Origin: Roseateles sp. | GTDB taxonomy: Bacteria; Pseudomonadota; Gammaproteobacteria; Burkholderiales; Burkholderiaceae_C | Assembly: GCA_016790285.1 (NCBI GenBank) | Contig: JAEUPJ010000073.1 | Span: 1 to 50,288, forward strand | DNA length: 50,288 bases | Direction: 5' to 3' | Shown here: piece by piece, positions 14,491 to 22,955 of the stretch | Numbering within the stretch: the stretch's first letter is position 1 | Layout: the number at the start of each line of letters is the position of its first letter | Program-made: the position numbers and the translations under genes | Notes under the pieces: model-generated | What the model was told of the DNA's origin: nothing | Databases searched by the model: none | Seen by the model: the letters and a program-made list of their open reading frames with translations, nothing else

Positions 14491-16233
14491 TCACTTCTGG
14501 ATCTGGTATTCGGGGCAGGCCATCAACATCAGGATGGCGGCCTGCACGCGGCTGAGCTTGCCGGCATCGGTGCCGCCAGCGATGGTGGCCACCGCGGTGG
14601 CGATGGTCGCTTGCGTGGCGGCCGAGATGGATCCGCCGCCCAGGCGCAGCGCGAGGCTGGCCACGAGCGTGGGCGCATCGCCCGCCAGCGTCAGCTCGGT
14701 GGTGTAGCTCGGCTTGACGTCGCCCACGCCGTCGGAGATGGCCTTTTGCAGGTAGTTCAGGTAGGCGGCGACCGTGCTCTCGTTGCAGAGCTGGAACTCC
14801 GGGGCCGTGACGCCGTTGCTGCCCAGCTGCGAGTTGGGTGGCACATAGCCCGGGCGGAAGAAGTTGAACACCGAGGGGCTGCGCAGCGGGCTCTGGCCGA
14901 GCCGCGTGCCGGGGTCGCTGGTGTTGCCGATGTTCCACAGCCCGTTGGGCGAGCCGGCACCGAAACTGCGCCCCCACTGAAGGAAGCGCTGCAGCGGCTC
15001 GCGCAGCTTGCCCGCCCCAGGGGCGGCGGACGCCGTGCGCGCCTCGGTGTCGAGCAGGATGGCGCGGATGACGGCCTTCAGGTCGCCGCGCACGCCCGCG
15101 CCGTTGTCGGCCCAGACGGCCGCGATACGCGCGACGTATGCCGCGCTCGGGTTGCTGGCCACCAGGTGCTGGATGAGCTGGCGCCCGATGAAGGGGCCGA
15201 CGTTGGGATGGGCCGCCAGGGTGTCCAGCGCGGTCTTGAGCGCGGTGGGGCCGTCGGCGGAGGCGGGGATGTCCACGTCCAGCACGCGTTTGGCGCCCGT
15301 GGAAAAGCGCGACGCGATGTGGGTCATGGGCTTCTTCATGAAGCCGGGGTCGGCGCCGCTGTAGCCGTCGAAGTCCCAGCCGGTGAAAACGCGGGCCAGC
15401 TCGGTGATGTTCGTCTGGGTGTAGGTCTCCAGCGGCTTGCCCTTGGCGTCGAGCTTGGGGCTGCCGTCGGCGTTGAGCTGGATGAGCCCGATGCTGAAGA
15501 GCTGCATCACCTCCCGCGCGTAGTTCTCGTCGGGCACGCGGCCGGTGGCGGCGTCTTCCTTCTGGTTGCCGCGCATGTTGAGGTACACGCCCATGGCGTT
15601 GGACAGCGTCACGGCGTTGAGCAGGTCGCGGTAGGTGCCGAAGGCGCGCTGCTCGAGCATGTCGACATAGGCCGCCACCGCGAAGCCCCGCCACGGCACG
15701 GGCAGGCCGGACATGGAGACGACGAAGATCTCGCTGAGCGCCAGCACGACGCGCTGGCGCAGCACGTCGGGGGCGGACATGAGCTTGCGCCAGAGCGTGT
15801 TGTCCACGCCGCCGAAGTCGTTGCGGTGGTCGACCACGGCGAAGCCATTGGCCACGAGCCAGTCGAAATGACCGTCGCTCACCGGCAGCGCGAACTGGGC
15901 GTCCAGCCAGGCGGCGTAACCGCCGGCCTTGACGGTGGCGATGTCGGCGACGGTTGCGGCGAAGCCGGCCTGGGCGAGGAAGCGGGCCGCCTCGGCGTCG
16001 GTGATGCCGGGCGGAGGGGGTGGCGGTGGTGGGGGCGGTGGAGGGGGCGGGGGCGAGGGTGTCGGCGCGCTGCCCTCCCCGCCTCCACCGCCGCAGGCGG
16101 CCAGCAGCGTGGCGGCAACGGCCGCGGCGGTCAGTCCGGCAGGGTGAACAACGGGATGATGATGGGGGGCGGCGGCCGCGGTCTCCTGCGCGGGCTCGAT
16201 CGTCTGGACCTCTGGCATCGGTGGCGGGTGCAT
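14491..16233 (-). CDS. DUF1800 domain protein with lipobox and polyproline linker
   Basis: This is the standard partner of the DUF1501 protein; the pair is widespread and of unknown function. After a short cytoplasmic N-terminus there is a hydrophobic stretch ending LLAACGGGG, probably a lipoprotein signal, followed by a run of 15 prolines. The DUF1800 domain then starts at ITDAEAARFLAQAGFAAT and includes PDENYAREVMQLFSIGL and a C-terminal AILMLMACPEYQIQ. ATG 16233 is preceded by GAGGAAG; the upstream in-frame ATG lacks a ribosome site and would delay the signal. The gene ends 11 bases before the DUF1501 start. Confidence 0.87.
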   Translation of the reverse strand: MHPPPMPEVQTIEPAQETAAAAPHHHPVVHPAGLTAAAVAATLLAACGGGGGEGSAPTPSPPPPPPPPPPPPPPPGITDAEAARFLAQAGFAATVADIATVKAGGYAAWLDAQFALPVSDGHFDWLVANGFAVVDHRNDFGGVDNTLWRKLMSAPDVLRQRVVLALSEIFVVSMSGLPVPWRGFAVAAYVDMLEQRAFGTYRDLLNAVTLSNAMGVYLNMRGNQKEDAATGRVPDENYAREVMQLFSIGLIQLNADGSPKLDAKGKPLETYTQTNITELARVFTGWDFDGYSGADPGFMKKPMTHIASRFSTGAKRVLDVDIPASADGPTALKTALDTLAAHPNVGPFIGRQLIQHLVASNPSAAYVARIAAVWADNGAGVRGDLKAVIRAILLDTEARTASAAPGAGKLREPLQRFLQWGRSFGAGSPNGLWNIGNTSDPGTRLGQSPLRSPSVFNFFRPGYVPPNSQLGSNGVTAPEFQLCNESTVAAYLNYLQKAISDGVGDVKPSYTTELTLAGDAPTLVASLALRLGGGSISAATQATIATAVATIAGGTDAGKLSRVQAAILMLMACPEYQIQK

Positions 16234-16271
16234 GTCTTCCTCGCTTCTGGGGTGAGAGTCGGCGCCCAACG

Positions 16272-16296
16272 AAAAAGGGCCGGCTTGCGCCGACCC
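16272..16296 (-). terminator. Rho-independent terminator of scoAB
   Basis: On the minus strand GGGTCGGC, a GCAA tetraloop and GCCGGCCC form an 8-bp stem (one G-T pair) followed by five T. It lies 40 bases after scoB and ahead of the DUF1800 promoter region. Confidence 0.85.
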
Positions 16297-16336
16297 GTAT
16301 TCGCCCACGATCTGGGGGTGCGGTCGAGGATTTACC

Positions 16337-16975
16337 TCACAGCAACGGAACCCCTGTCTTGCTTTGCGCAAATTCACGCGTCACGCCTTCGGCCAGCTCG
16401 ACCACGCGGATGCCCTCAGGCACCACGTCGAACACGCCCAGGTCGGTGATGATGCGGTCCACCACGCCGACGCCGGTCAGCGGCAGCGTGCAGGCCGGGA
16501 TGATCTTCATGTCCTCGGTGCCGTCCTTCTTGCGGGCGACGTGCTCCATCAGCACGATGACGCGCTTCACACCCGCCACCAGGTCCATGGCGCCGCCCAT
16601 GCCCTTGACCATCTTGCCCGGGATCATCCAGTTGGCGAGGTCGCCCTTGCCACTGACCTGCATGGCCCCGAGGATGCTCAGGTTGATCTTGCCCGCGCGG
16701 ATCATCGCGAAGCTGTCGTGGCTGCCGAAGATGCTGCTGCCGGGCAGCGTCGTGACGGTCTGCTTGCCGGCGTTGATGAGGTCGGCGTCGACCTCGTCCT
16801 CGGTCGGGAAGGGTCCGATGCCGAGCATGCCGTTCTCGCTTTGCAGCCAGACTTCCTTGTCTGCCGGCACATGGTTGGCGACCAGCGTCGGGATGCCGAT
16901 GCCGAGGTTCACGTAGAAGCCGTCTTCGAGCTCCTGGGCCGCACGCGCGGCCATCTGATCTTGTGTCCACGGCAT
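16337..16975 (-). CDS. scoB: 3-oxoacid CoA-transferase subunit B
   Basis: Subunit B of the enzyme that transfers CoA from succinyl-CoA to acetoacetate or a related 3-oxoacid in ketone-body or aromatic catabolism. The 212-residue protein contains [17 protein letters not shown] and [13 protein letters not shown], whose glutamate (in SENG) forms the covalent CoA thioester. [19 protein letters not shown] near the C-terminus is typical of ScoB/AtoA. It starts two bases after the scoA stop codon. Confidence 0.93.
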   Translation of the reverse strand: MPWTQDQMAARAAQELEDGFYVNLGIGIPTLVANHVPADKEVWLQSENGMLGIGPFPTEDEVDADLINAGKQTVTTLPGSSIFGSHDSFAMIRAGKINLSILGAMQVSGKGDLANWMIPGKMVKGMGGAMDLVAGVKRVIVLMEHVARKKDGTEDMKIIPACTLPLTGVGVVDRIITDLGVFDVVPEGIRVVELAEGVTREFAQSKTGVPLL

Positions 16976-16977
16976 GG

Positions 16978-17685
16978 TCAGGCCTCCTTCTTCTCGGACA
17001 AGGTGCGCTTCTCGATGCGCTTCTCGGGGTTGGCGTTCAGCACGATGCGGTGCACGTAGATGCCCGGCAGGTGCACAGCGTCGGGGTCGATCTCACCCGT
17101 CTCGACGATGTGCTCCACCTCCACGATGGTCAGCTTGCCCGCCATGGCGGCCGCCGGGTTGAAGTTGCGCGCCGTGCGGCGGAACACGAGGTTGCCGCTC
17201 TTGTCGGCCTTGTAGGCCTTGACCAGGGCCACGTCGGGCACCAAGGCCTTCTCGAGGATGTAGGTCTCGCCGTCGAACTCACGCACCTCCTTGCCCTCGG
17301 CGATGAGCGTGCCCACGCCCGTGCGCACGAAGAAGGCCGGGATGCCCGCGCCACCGGCGCGCAGCTTCTCGGCGAGCGTGCCCTGCGGCGTGAACTCCAG
17401 CTCCAGCTCGCCGGCCAGGTACTGCCGCTCGAACTCCTTGTTCTCGCCGACGTAGCTGGAGATCATCTTCTTGATCTGGCGGGTTTCGAGCAGCTGGCCG
17501 AGGCCGAAGCCGTCGACACCCGCGTTGTTGGAAATGACCGTCAGGCCCTTCACGGCGCTGTCACGCAGCGCCGCGATCAGCGCCTCCGGGATGCCGCACA
17601 GGCCGAAGCCCCCGACGGCGAGCAACTGCCCATCCTTCACCACGCCGCGCAGCGCCTCATCGGCGCTCGGGTACACCTTGTTCAT
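16978..17685 (-). CDS. scoA: 3-oxoacid CoA-transferase subunit A
   Basis: Subunit A of the same enzyme: 235 residues starting [16 protein letters not shown], with the CoA-binding glycine loop [13 protein letters not shown] and [39 protein letters not shown] and [21 protein letters not shown] are classic for ScoA. The ATG at 17685 follows a GGAGACGG ribosome site. Frames further upstream belong to other reading phases. The operon is scoA-scoB and ends at the terminator 16272-16296. Confidence 0.93.
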   Translation of the reverse strand: MNKVYPSADEALRGVVKDGQLLAVGGFGLCGIPEALIAALRDSAVKGLTVISNNAGVDGFGLGQLLETRQIKKMISSYVGENKEFERQYLAGELELEFTPQGTLAEKLRAGGAGIPAFFVRTGVGTLIAEGKEVREFDGETYILEKALVPDVALVKAYKADKSGNLVFRRTARNFNPAAAMAGKLTIVEVEHIVETGEIDPDAVHLPGIYVHRIVLNANPEKRIEKRTLSEKKEA

Positions 17686-17741
17686 GCCGTCTCCTGCTGG
17701 AAAGAGGGGCGAAGCGTAGCGCCCCCCTGCCCCGCAGTCGA

Positions 17742-18407
17742 TTACGCAAGATTGCCTAAGGGCTTGCGCCGACGCGACAGCGGCACAGCGGCCAGGCCCG
17801 CCACGGCCAGCAAAGCGAGGCTGCCCGGCTCCGGCAGCGCCTGCGCGGCATTGCCGCCACGCACGAGCCAGCTGCCCAGCTGGGTGTCCGAGCTGGTATC
17901 GCGCCAGGCGTTGTCGATGAGGTAGCCACGCGGGCCGAATTGAATCAACCCGACCGCCGCATGCTGGCCGGGGGCTGTGACATCCGCCGTCAGGCCCTGG
18001 GTGCGCGGGCACTTGACCAGGACATTGCCTTCGTAGCAACCCATCCGGTCTGCAATGCCGAAGACATCGAAGAAGTCCTGTGCGATGGCGAAGCCCGTGG
18101 CGTCGCCCGGCGCGACGGGGGTGGGCAGCCCGAAGTTGTCCTCGATGAGGTCCAGCACCTCCGCCCGCGTGGCATAGCGGAAGCCTTGAGCGAACAGGCT
18201 CTGGATGAAGCTGTCGCCGAAGGCATGCGCACGCGTGGCAACGGGGCTGAGCCATTCGCGGCTGGTGCTGTCGTCCTGCACGAGGTAGCGGTCACCGGCA
18301 GTCCAGAAATCGGTGGCGACGAGGTCGGCGCGGGCGGTGCCGGCCAGGGCGACGCTGGCCGCCAGGGCCCATTGACAAAGGGTCTTCAAACGCATGATGT
18401 TGTCCAT
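17742..18407 (-). CDS. Small PEP-CTERM protein
   Basis: A signal peptide ([20 protein letters not shown], then ARA) is followed by a domain of about 150 residues that I do not recognise, with [18 protein letters not shown] and a pair of cysteines. The sequence ends in [20 protein letters not shown] plus an arginine-rich tail, the exosortase sorting tag. The segment around residues 45-60, where the product (W, L) is read from conserved positions, is seen in other PEP-CTERM proteins of betaproteobacteria. The ATG at 18395 would give the cleaner signal peptide; 18407 is the longest reasonable start. Confidence 0.75.
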   Translation of the reverse strand: MDNIMRLKTLCQWALAASVALAGTARADLVATDFWTAGDRYLVQDDSTSREWLSPVATRAHAFGDSFIQSLFAQGFRYATRAEVLDLIEDNFGLPTPVAPGDATGFAIAQDFFDVFGIADRMGCYEGNVLVKCPRTQGLTADVTAPGQHAAVGLIQFGPRGYLIDNAWRDTSSDTQLGSWLVRGGNAAQALPEPGSLALLAVAGLAAVPLSRRRKPLGNLA

Positions 18408-18542
18408 TGACGGGAGGAGGCGCCACTGTCGCCCTGCACGGCCGGCGGCACATCGCCCGATGGAGCCATGGCCCGCAGCCGGATGGGCCATGCCGGGTAG
18501 GATCGCGCCCGCTCCCTTGCCCACCCTCACCCACCCGCCCGC

Positions 18543-19097
18543 GTGAGCCCTGACGCCATCGACTACCGCAGCGCCTTCCTGCTCGCCCCGATCGGGCTGG
18601 TGCTGTCTGCCCAGCGCCAGATCGTGGATTGCAACGAGCGCGTGCTGCAGATGTTCTCGGCCACGCGCGAGCAGCTCGTCGGGCAGAGCTTTGCCGTCAT
18701 GTACCCGAGTGCCGCCGAGTTCGAGCGCACCGGCGCGCGCATCGTCGCGAGCCTGGACGCGCAAGGACGCTACGCCGACGACCGCGTCATGCGTCGCCTG
18801 GGCAGCGGCGAGCTGTTCTGGTGCCACGTGACCGGCCGGGCGCTCGACCCCGCCGACCCGCACGCCCGGGGCATCTGGAGCTTCGAGGACCTGTCGGCGC
18901 GCCGGCAGATCACGGCCGAACTCACGCCGCGCGAGCGCGAGATCGCCGCGCTGCTGGTCGAGGGGCAGACGAGCAAGCTCATCGGCCGCCAGCTCGGCGT
19001 GAGCCCGCGGACGGTCGACGTGTACCGCGGCCGGCTCATGAAGAAGTACCAGGCGGGCAGCACGCCCGAGTTGATCAACAAGCTGCTGTCCGCATGA
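18543..19097 (+). CDS. PAS-LuxR transcriptional regulator
   Basis: Residues 8-115 form a PAS sensor domain (FLLAPIGLVLSAQRQIVDCN) and residues 125-184 a LuxR/FixJ helix-turn-helix (LTPREREIAALLVEGQTSKL, then IGRQLGVSPRTVDVYRGRLM). There is no receiver domain. Regulators of this build control catabolic or stress genes in response to a bound ligand or redox signal. GTG is the start. The stop overlaps the ATG of the DUF3667 gene, so the two are co-translated, but the target is not known. Confidence 0.85.
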   Translation: MSPDAIDYRSAFLLAPIGLVLSAQRQIVDCNERVLQMFSATREQLVGQSFAVMYPSAAEFERTGARIVASLDAQGRYADDRVMRRLGSGELFWCHVTGRALDPADPHARGIWSFEDLSARRQITAELTPREREIAALLVEGQTSKLIGRQLGVSPRTVDVYRGRLMKKYQAGSTPELINKLLSA

Positions 19098-20065
19098 GCT
19101 CACCGCACGGCGCGCCCGACCTGCCCTACTGCCGCAACTGCCACTACACGCTGGCCGTGCCGCGGCCGCGCCATTGCGGGCATTGCGGCCAGGAAACCGA
19201 CCTGCACCCGCCTTCGGTGCGCGAGATGGTGACCGAGTACCTCGGCCATTACGTGGCGCTGGACGGGCCGCTGTGGCGCACGCTATGGGCGCTGGTGGCC
19301 CTGCCCGGGCACCTCACCAATGCCTATTTCCACGGCCGGCGGCGGCGCTATGTGCTGCCGCTGCGGGTGTACCTGAGCGCGAGCTTCGTGTTCTTCCTGG
19401 GCTGGGCGCTGCTGCCGCAGGGGCCGAGCCAGGTCATCGAGACGGCGGCGACGCCTGTGCAGGCCGGAGAGCCAGTCAAGGTCCAGGTGCGCCCCGGCAT
19501 GACGCCCGCGCAGGCTGCCGCGCAGGCGCAAGCGATGGCGCAGGCGATGGCGCAGGGCGCGAGTGCCACGCCGGGGGCAGACAGCAGCGGGCAACACGTC
19601 AAGACCAAGTTCGGCCGCTGCGAGCTCGACCACCCGGACACCTGCGTCGGCGCCGAGCGATGGCTCACGAGCGTGGCGAACAAGGCCGAGGCCATGACGC
19701 TCGACCAATGGAAGCTGCGCGCGCGGGGCGTGGCTCCCTATGCGATGTTGCTCATGCAGCCGATGTTCGCGGCCCTGCTTCTGCTGGCCTTGCTGGGCAG
19801 CGGCAGACGGTACGCGGAGCACTTCGTGTTCTCGCTGCACAGCCACAGCCTGTGGTTCCTCGCGCTGCTGCTGGGGCTCGCGACCCAGCTCGAAGGGCCG
19901 GTCGCCATGGCCATCTTCGGGCACGGGCTCGTGGCCATGCGGCGGGTGTACGGCCTGGGCTGGTGGGGTGCGACCTGGCGCGCGATGCTGCTGTCGGTGC
20001 TGTACTTCGTGCTGCTGGGCGTGGTGGCGATGGCCATGGCGGCCCTCATCGCCCTGACGGCCTGA
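19094..20065 (+). CDS. DUF3667 family membrane protein
   Basis: The N-terminus holds a zinc-ribbon-like set of four cysteines, CRNC and CGHCGQ (residues 13-32), followed by VREMVTEYLGHYVALDGPLWRT, which is the DUF3667 signature. A first membrane segment lies near residue 95; a polar Gln/Ala/Met-rich loop follows, and two or three further membrane helices close the protein. The family is uncharacterised. It is coupled to the PAS-LuxR regulator upstream through an ATGA overlap. Confidence 0.8.
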   Translation: MSSPHGAPDLPYCRNCHYTLAVPRPRHCGHCGQETDLHPPSVREMVTEYLGHYVALDGPLWRTLWALVALPGHLTNAYFHGRRRRYVLPLRVYLSASFVFFLGWALLPQGPSQVIETAATPVQAGEPVKVQVRPGMTPAQAAAQAQAMAQAMAQGASATPGADSSGQHVKTKFGRCELDHPDTCVGAERWLTSVANKAEAMTLDQWKLRARGVAPYAMLLMQPMFAALLLLALLGSGRRYAEHFVFSLHSHSLWFLALLLGLATQLEGPVAMAIFGHGLVAMRRVYGLGWWGATWRAMLLSVLYFVLLGVVAMAMAALIALTA

Positions 20066-20081
20066 AGGACGGCCCGCCAGC

Positions 20082-20924
20082 TCAGGTGAACACGCCCTGG
20101 CGCAGCCATTTCGTCGCCACCCACTTCTCGCCCTCGATGACGGGCGAGCCGCCGTGCAGGGTCTGCGTGGCCGGGTGCGGCCGGTCGTAGCTGAAGAACA
20201 CGGCGTTGCCCTTGACGGGCGCCACGTCCAGGCCGATGTCCGGGAAGATCGTGGAGCCGCCCGCGACCGGTGTGTTGAGGTAGACGACCAGCGTCGCCAC
20301 GCGCTGCCCGCCGCGCTTGAGGATGTTGGGCGTGCTGACGTGGCCGGGCTCGAAATAGTCGTAGTGGGGCTGGTACTCCGCACCCGGTCGGTAACGCAGC
20401 ACCTGCAGGCCTTCCCCGTGATCCAGCGGCCAGCGCAGCAGCGTCGCGATGCGCGACTCCACGCGGCGGATCAGTTCGGTCTCGCAGCGCTCGAAGAACA
20501 TGCCCTCGCTCGTGCGCGCCGCATTCACCTCGCTGCCGTCGCTGCTGCTGGCCACCGTCTCGGAGCGGGCCAGGCGCTTGGTGGCGAGGTCGATGATGCC
20601 GTCGCATTCCTCGTGGGACAGCAGGTCGCCGAACACCACCACGCGCGGCTGGCGCAGCGCCATCATGACCTTGACCTGCCGGTCGCCCGCGTCGATGACG
20701 GGCGCGAAGCGGCTCAGGTCAGGCTCCGGCAGGCCGGGCGTGGCCCCGGGCGGGGGTGTGAGCGTGGCGGACTGGCCCAGCGTGCGGGCCAGCGCCTGGC
20801 GGGCGACGCCTTCGTCCCAGCCGCTGCCCAGCATGGCGGCCAGGATGCTCTCGGACGCATGCCCCGCGCGGGACTGCTCGCTGATCCATTCACAGAGTTC
20901 GGGCGTGATGATTTGCTGGCTCAT
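20082..20924 (-). CDS. 2-oxoglutarate/Fe(II) oxygenase, prolyl 4-hydroxylase type
   Basis: The C-terminal 190 residues form a P4Hc domain: iron ligands H187 and D189 in YQPHYDYF and H257 in TLHGGSPV, with K267 in GEKW to bind 2-oxoglutarate. GGQRVATLVVYLN and GGSTIFPDIGLDVAPVKGNA are classic for bacterial prolyl hydroxylases. The first 80 residues form a small helical domain found in beta- and gammaproteobacterial members. Such enzymes hydroxylate proline in protein targets such as EF-Tu; the substrate here is unknown. The stop overlaps the yaaA stop side by four bases (ATGA with the gene above). Confidence 0.87.
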   Translation of the reverse strand: MSQQIITPELCEWISEQSRAGHASESILAAMLGSGWDEGVARQALARTLGQSATLTPPPGATPGLPEPDLSRFAPVIDAGDRQVKVMMALRQPRVVVFGDLLSHEECDGIIDLATKRLARSETVASSSDGSEVNAARTSEGMFFERCETELIRRVESRIATLLRWPLDHGEGLQVLRYRPGAEYQPHYDYFEPGHVSTPNILKRGGQRVATLVVYLNTPVAGGSTIFPDIGLDVAPVKGNAVFFSYDRPHPATQTLHGGSPVIEGEKWVATKWLRQGVFT

Positions 20925-21700
20925 GGCTTGCGGCGGAAAACAAGTCGATCAGGCGACGACACCTCGGGAGCGAGACGATAACCGTCCAGGTCGAAGGCCT
21001 GGAGCCCCTCTGGCGTTTCAAGACGTTGCTGGATGGCGAAGCGCGCCATCAGCCCCCGCGCACGCTTGGCGAAGAAGCTGATGATCTTGTACTCGCCGTT
21101 CTTCCAGTCCTCGAACTGGCAGTCGATGACGCGCGGCTTGAGCACGCGGCGATCAGCCGCGCGGAAGTACTCCTGCGACGCGAGGTTCACGATGACGGGC
21201 GCCTTCTCGGCGCGCGCCAGCTTGTTCAGGTGCAGGGCAAGGCGGTCGCCCCAGTACTCGTAGAGGCTCGCGCCGGCGTCCGTCTGCAGCCGCGTGCCCA
21301 TCTCCAGGCGGTAGGGCTGCATGCGGTCCAGCGGGCGCAGGATGCCGTAGAGCCCCGACAGCATGCGCACGTGGGCCTGGGCCCAGGCGAGGTCCTCGGC
21401 CGACAGGGTGCGCGCGTCCAGGCCGTCGTAGACGTCGCCATTGAAGGCGAGCACGGCCGGCTTGCTGTTGTGATCGGTAAAACGGGGGCGCCAGGCCCGG
21501 TAGCGGTCCACGTTGAGCTGAGCGAGCGGCTCGGACAGGTCCATCAGCTCGCGCACGTCGGCGACCGACTTGGTGCGCAGCACGTCGATGAGGGCGGCGG
21601 TGTCGCCCAGGAACTGCGGGCGGGTCAGGGCCGGCGCCAGGTCAGGCGGCGTCGGCGTGTCGTAGTCGAGGGATTTGGCAGGCGAGAGCAGGAACAGCAT
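20921..21700 (-). CDS. yaaA: Peroxide stress protein YaaA
   Basis: YaaA lowers free intracellular iron during peroxide stress and binds DNA in E. coli. The 259-residue protein opens with MLFLLSPAKSLDYDTP and contains AFNGDVYDGLDA, MLSGLYGILRPLDRMQPYRL and YEYWGDRL, all family signatures. IISFFAKRARGLMARF near the end holds the lysine/arginine-rich segment. It is directly upstream of, and overlaps, the prolyl-hydroxylase gene, so they form one transcript. Confidence 0.93.
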   Translation of the reverse strand: MLFLLSPAKSLDYDTPTPPDLAPALTRPQFLGDTAALIDVLRTKSVADVRELMDLSEPLAQLNVDRYRAWRPRFTDHNSKPAVLAFNGDVYDGLDARTLSAEDLAWAQAHVRMLSGLYGILRPLDRMQPYRLEMGTRLQTDAGASLYEYWGDRLALHLNKLARAEKAPVIVNLASQEYFRAADRRVLKPRVIDCQFEDWKNGEYKIISFFAKRARGLMARFAIQQRLETPEGLQAFDLDGYRLAPEVSSPDRLVFRRKP

Positions 21701-21727
21701 GGGCGCGGATTTTGACGCCTCCTGCGC

Positions 21728-22138
21728 TCAGCGCCGCTCCAGCCACTCGAAGACCGCCATGCCGGCCAGCATGGCCGCCACGAAGCCGAGCGCCTTGACG
21801 TCCCCCGCACCGGCCACGACCAGCGCCGGCCCCGGGCACAGGCCCGCCAGCCCCCAGCCGATGCCAAACAGCAGGCTGCCGACCACGAGACGCCGGTCCA
21901 CCACGGTGGACTGGGGCAGCTGCATCTGCAGCCCCAGGAAGGTTTCGCGGCGCCGCCGTGCCAGCGCGAACGCCGGCAGGCCGACGGCGATGGCGCCGCC
22001 CATCACGAAGGCCAGCGACGGGTCCCAGGCGCCAGCCAGGTCCAGGAAGCCCAGCACCTTGTCGGGCTGCACCATGCCCGAGACGATCAACCCGAGGCCG
22101 AAGACCAGCCCCGCGATCGCACCAATGAACGTCCCCAT
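21728..22138 (-). CDS. YeeE/YedE-type transporter half (DUF6691)
   Basis: The protein has 136 residues and four membrane helices, with GLVFGLGLIVSGMVQPDKVLG at the start and GIGWGLAGLCPGPALV near the end, which holds the conserved cysteine. Together with the next gene upstream it makes a split YeeE/YedE transporter of the TsuA family, which moves thiosulfate or related sulfur compounds through cysteine-lined gates. It is the last gene of the ArsR/BigR-like operon and starts 11 bases after its partner. Confidence 0.85.
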   Translation of the reverse strand: MGTFIGAIAGLVFGLGLIVSGMVQPDKVLGFLDLAGAWDPSLAFVMGGAIAVGLPAFALARRRRETFLGLQMQLPQSTVVDRRLVVGSLLFGIGWGLAGLCPGPALVVAGAGDVKALGFVAAMLAGMAVFEWLERR

Positions 22139-22149
22139 GACCCACCTCC

Positions 22150-22578
22150 TCAAAACAGATGCCGAGCCACGAACACGGTGGCGAAGCCCGCCGCCATGAA
22201 GGTGGCGGTGGCGACCGCCGACCGCCACGACAGGCGCGACAACCCGCACACCCCGTGGCCGCTGGTGCAGCCGGCGCCGTAGCGCGTGCCGATGCCGACG
22301 ATCAAGCCGGCAGCCAGCAGCGTGGGCCAGCCGGCCTCGATGCGAGGCGCCAGCGGTGCGGCCAGCGCCGCGTACATCCACGGCGACACCACGAGACCGC
22401 CGATGAAGGCCGCGCGCCAGGCGCGCTCCCCCGGCACACGGCGCAGCAGCCCGCCCAGGATGCCGCTGATGCCGGCGATGCGCCCACCCAGCAGGATGAG
22501 CAGCGCCGCGGCCAGGCCGATGAGCGCCCCGCCGGCCAGCGCACTTGCCGGCGTGAAGGCCGTCCAGTTCAGGGTCAT
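22150..22578 (-). CDS. YeeE/YedE-type transporter half
   Basis: The other half of the split sulfur transporter: 142 residues, four membrane helices, with GRIAGISGILGGLL and the key motif GTRYGAGCTSGHGVCGLSRL, in which two cysteines line the substrate path. Its ATG overlaps the stop codon of the ArsR-family regulator, so regulator and transporter are translationally coupled. Confidence 0.87.
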   Translation of the reverse strand: MTLNWTAFTPASALAGGALIGLAAALLILLGGRIAGISGILGGLLRRVPGERAWRAAFIGGLVVSPWMYAALAAPLAPRIEAGWPTLLAAGLIVGIGTRYGAGCTSGHGVCGLSRLSWRSAVATATFMAAGFATVFVARHLF

Positions 22579-22898
22579 GTCGATTCCTTGGGGCAGTAAA
22601 GGGTGTAGAGCGTCTGCAGCAGGGTCAGGAGCCGCTCGTCGGCGATGCTGTAGAAGATCTTCTTGCCGTCGCGCCGCGTGTTGACCAGGCCCTCGCGGCG
22701 CAGCACCCCGAGCTGCTGCGACAGCGTGGGTTGGTGGATGTCCAGCGCCGCTTCCAGCTCGCTGACGCTGAGTTCGCCCTGCGACAGCTGGCACAGCAGC
22801 AGCAGCCGCTCGGGGTTGCCGAGCGCCTTCAGCGCAGCCACGGCCTCACCAGCGGCGAGTCGCAGCACGGTGGTGTCGAGGGCGGCGGGCTTGGACAT
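22575..22898 (-). CDS. ArsR-family regulator, BigR/SqrR type
   Basis: The 107-residue winged-helix protein has LKALGNPERLLLLCQLSQGE and the recognition helix HQPTLSQQLGVLRREGLV. The two cysteines C56 and C97 used by BigR/SqrR to sense persulfide would be expected near LLLLCQL and the C-terminal TLYCPKE; both are present at similar places. It probably represses its own operon and the divergent MBL gene through the palindrome at 22905-22924 and is relieved by hydrogen sulfide or persulfide. Confidence 0.85.
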   Translation of the reverse strand: MSKPAALDTTVLRLAAGEAVAALKALGNPERLLLLCQLSQGELSVSELEAALDIHQPTLSQQLGVLRREGLVNTRRDGKKIFYSIADERLLTLLQTLYTLYCPKEST

Positions 22899-22904
22899 GC
22901 AAAC

Positions 22905-22924
22905 ATTATATCGATGAATATAAT
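22905..22924. promoter_or_regulatory. Palindromic operator of the BigR-like regulator
   Basis: A perfect inverted repeat, ATTATAT and ATATAAT with a 6-bp spacer, lies in the 57-bp divergent region between the regulator and the MBL gene. It is strikingly AT-rich in a GC-rich genome. BigR-type repressors bind AT-rich palindromes of this sort that overlap the promoter. Confidence 0.75.
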
Positions 22925-22955
22925 GAAGCATCGCAACACCACCCGCAGGCCCACC

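Noticed and set aside
14611-16449. Plus-strand frame of about 612 codons over the DUF1800 gene
   Set aside because: Shadow frame. The product is low-complexity and the minus-strand gene has a lipobox, DUF1800 motifs and a ribosome site.
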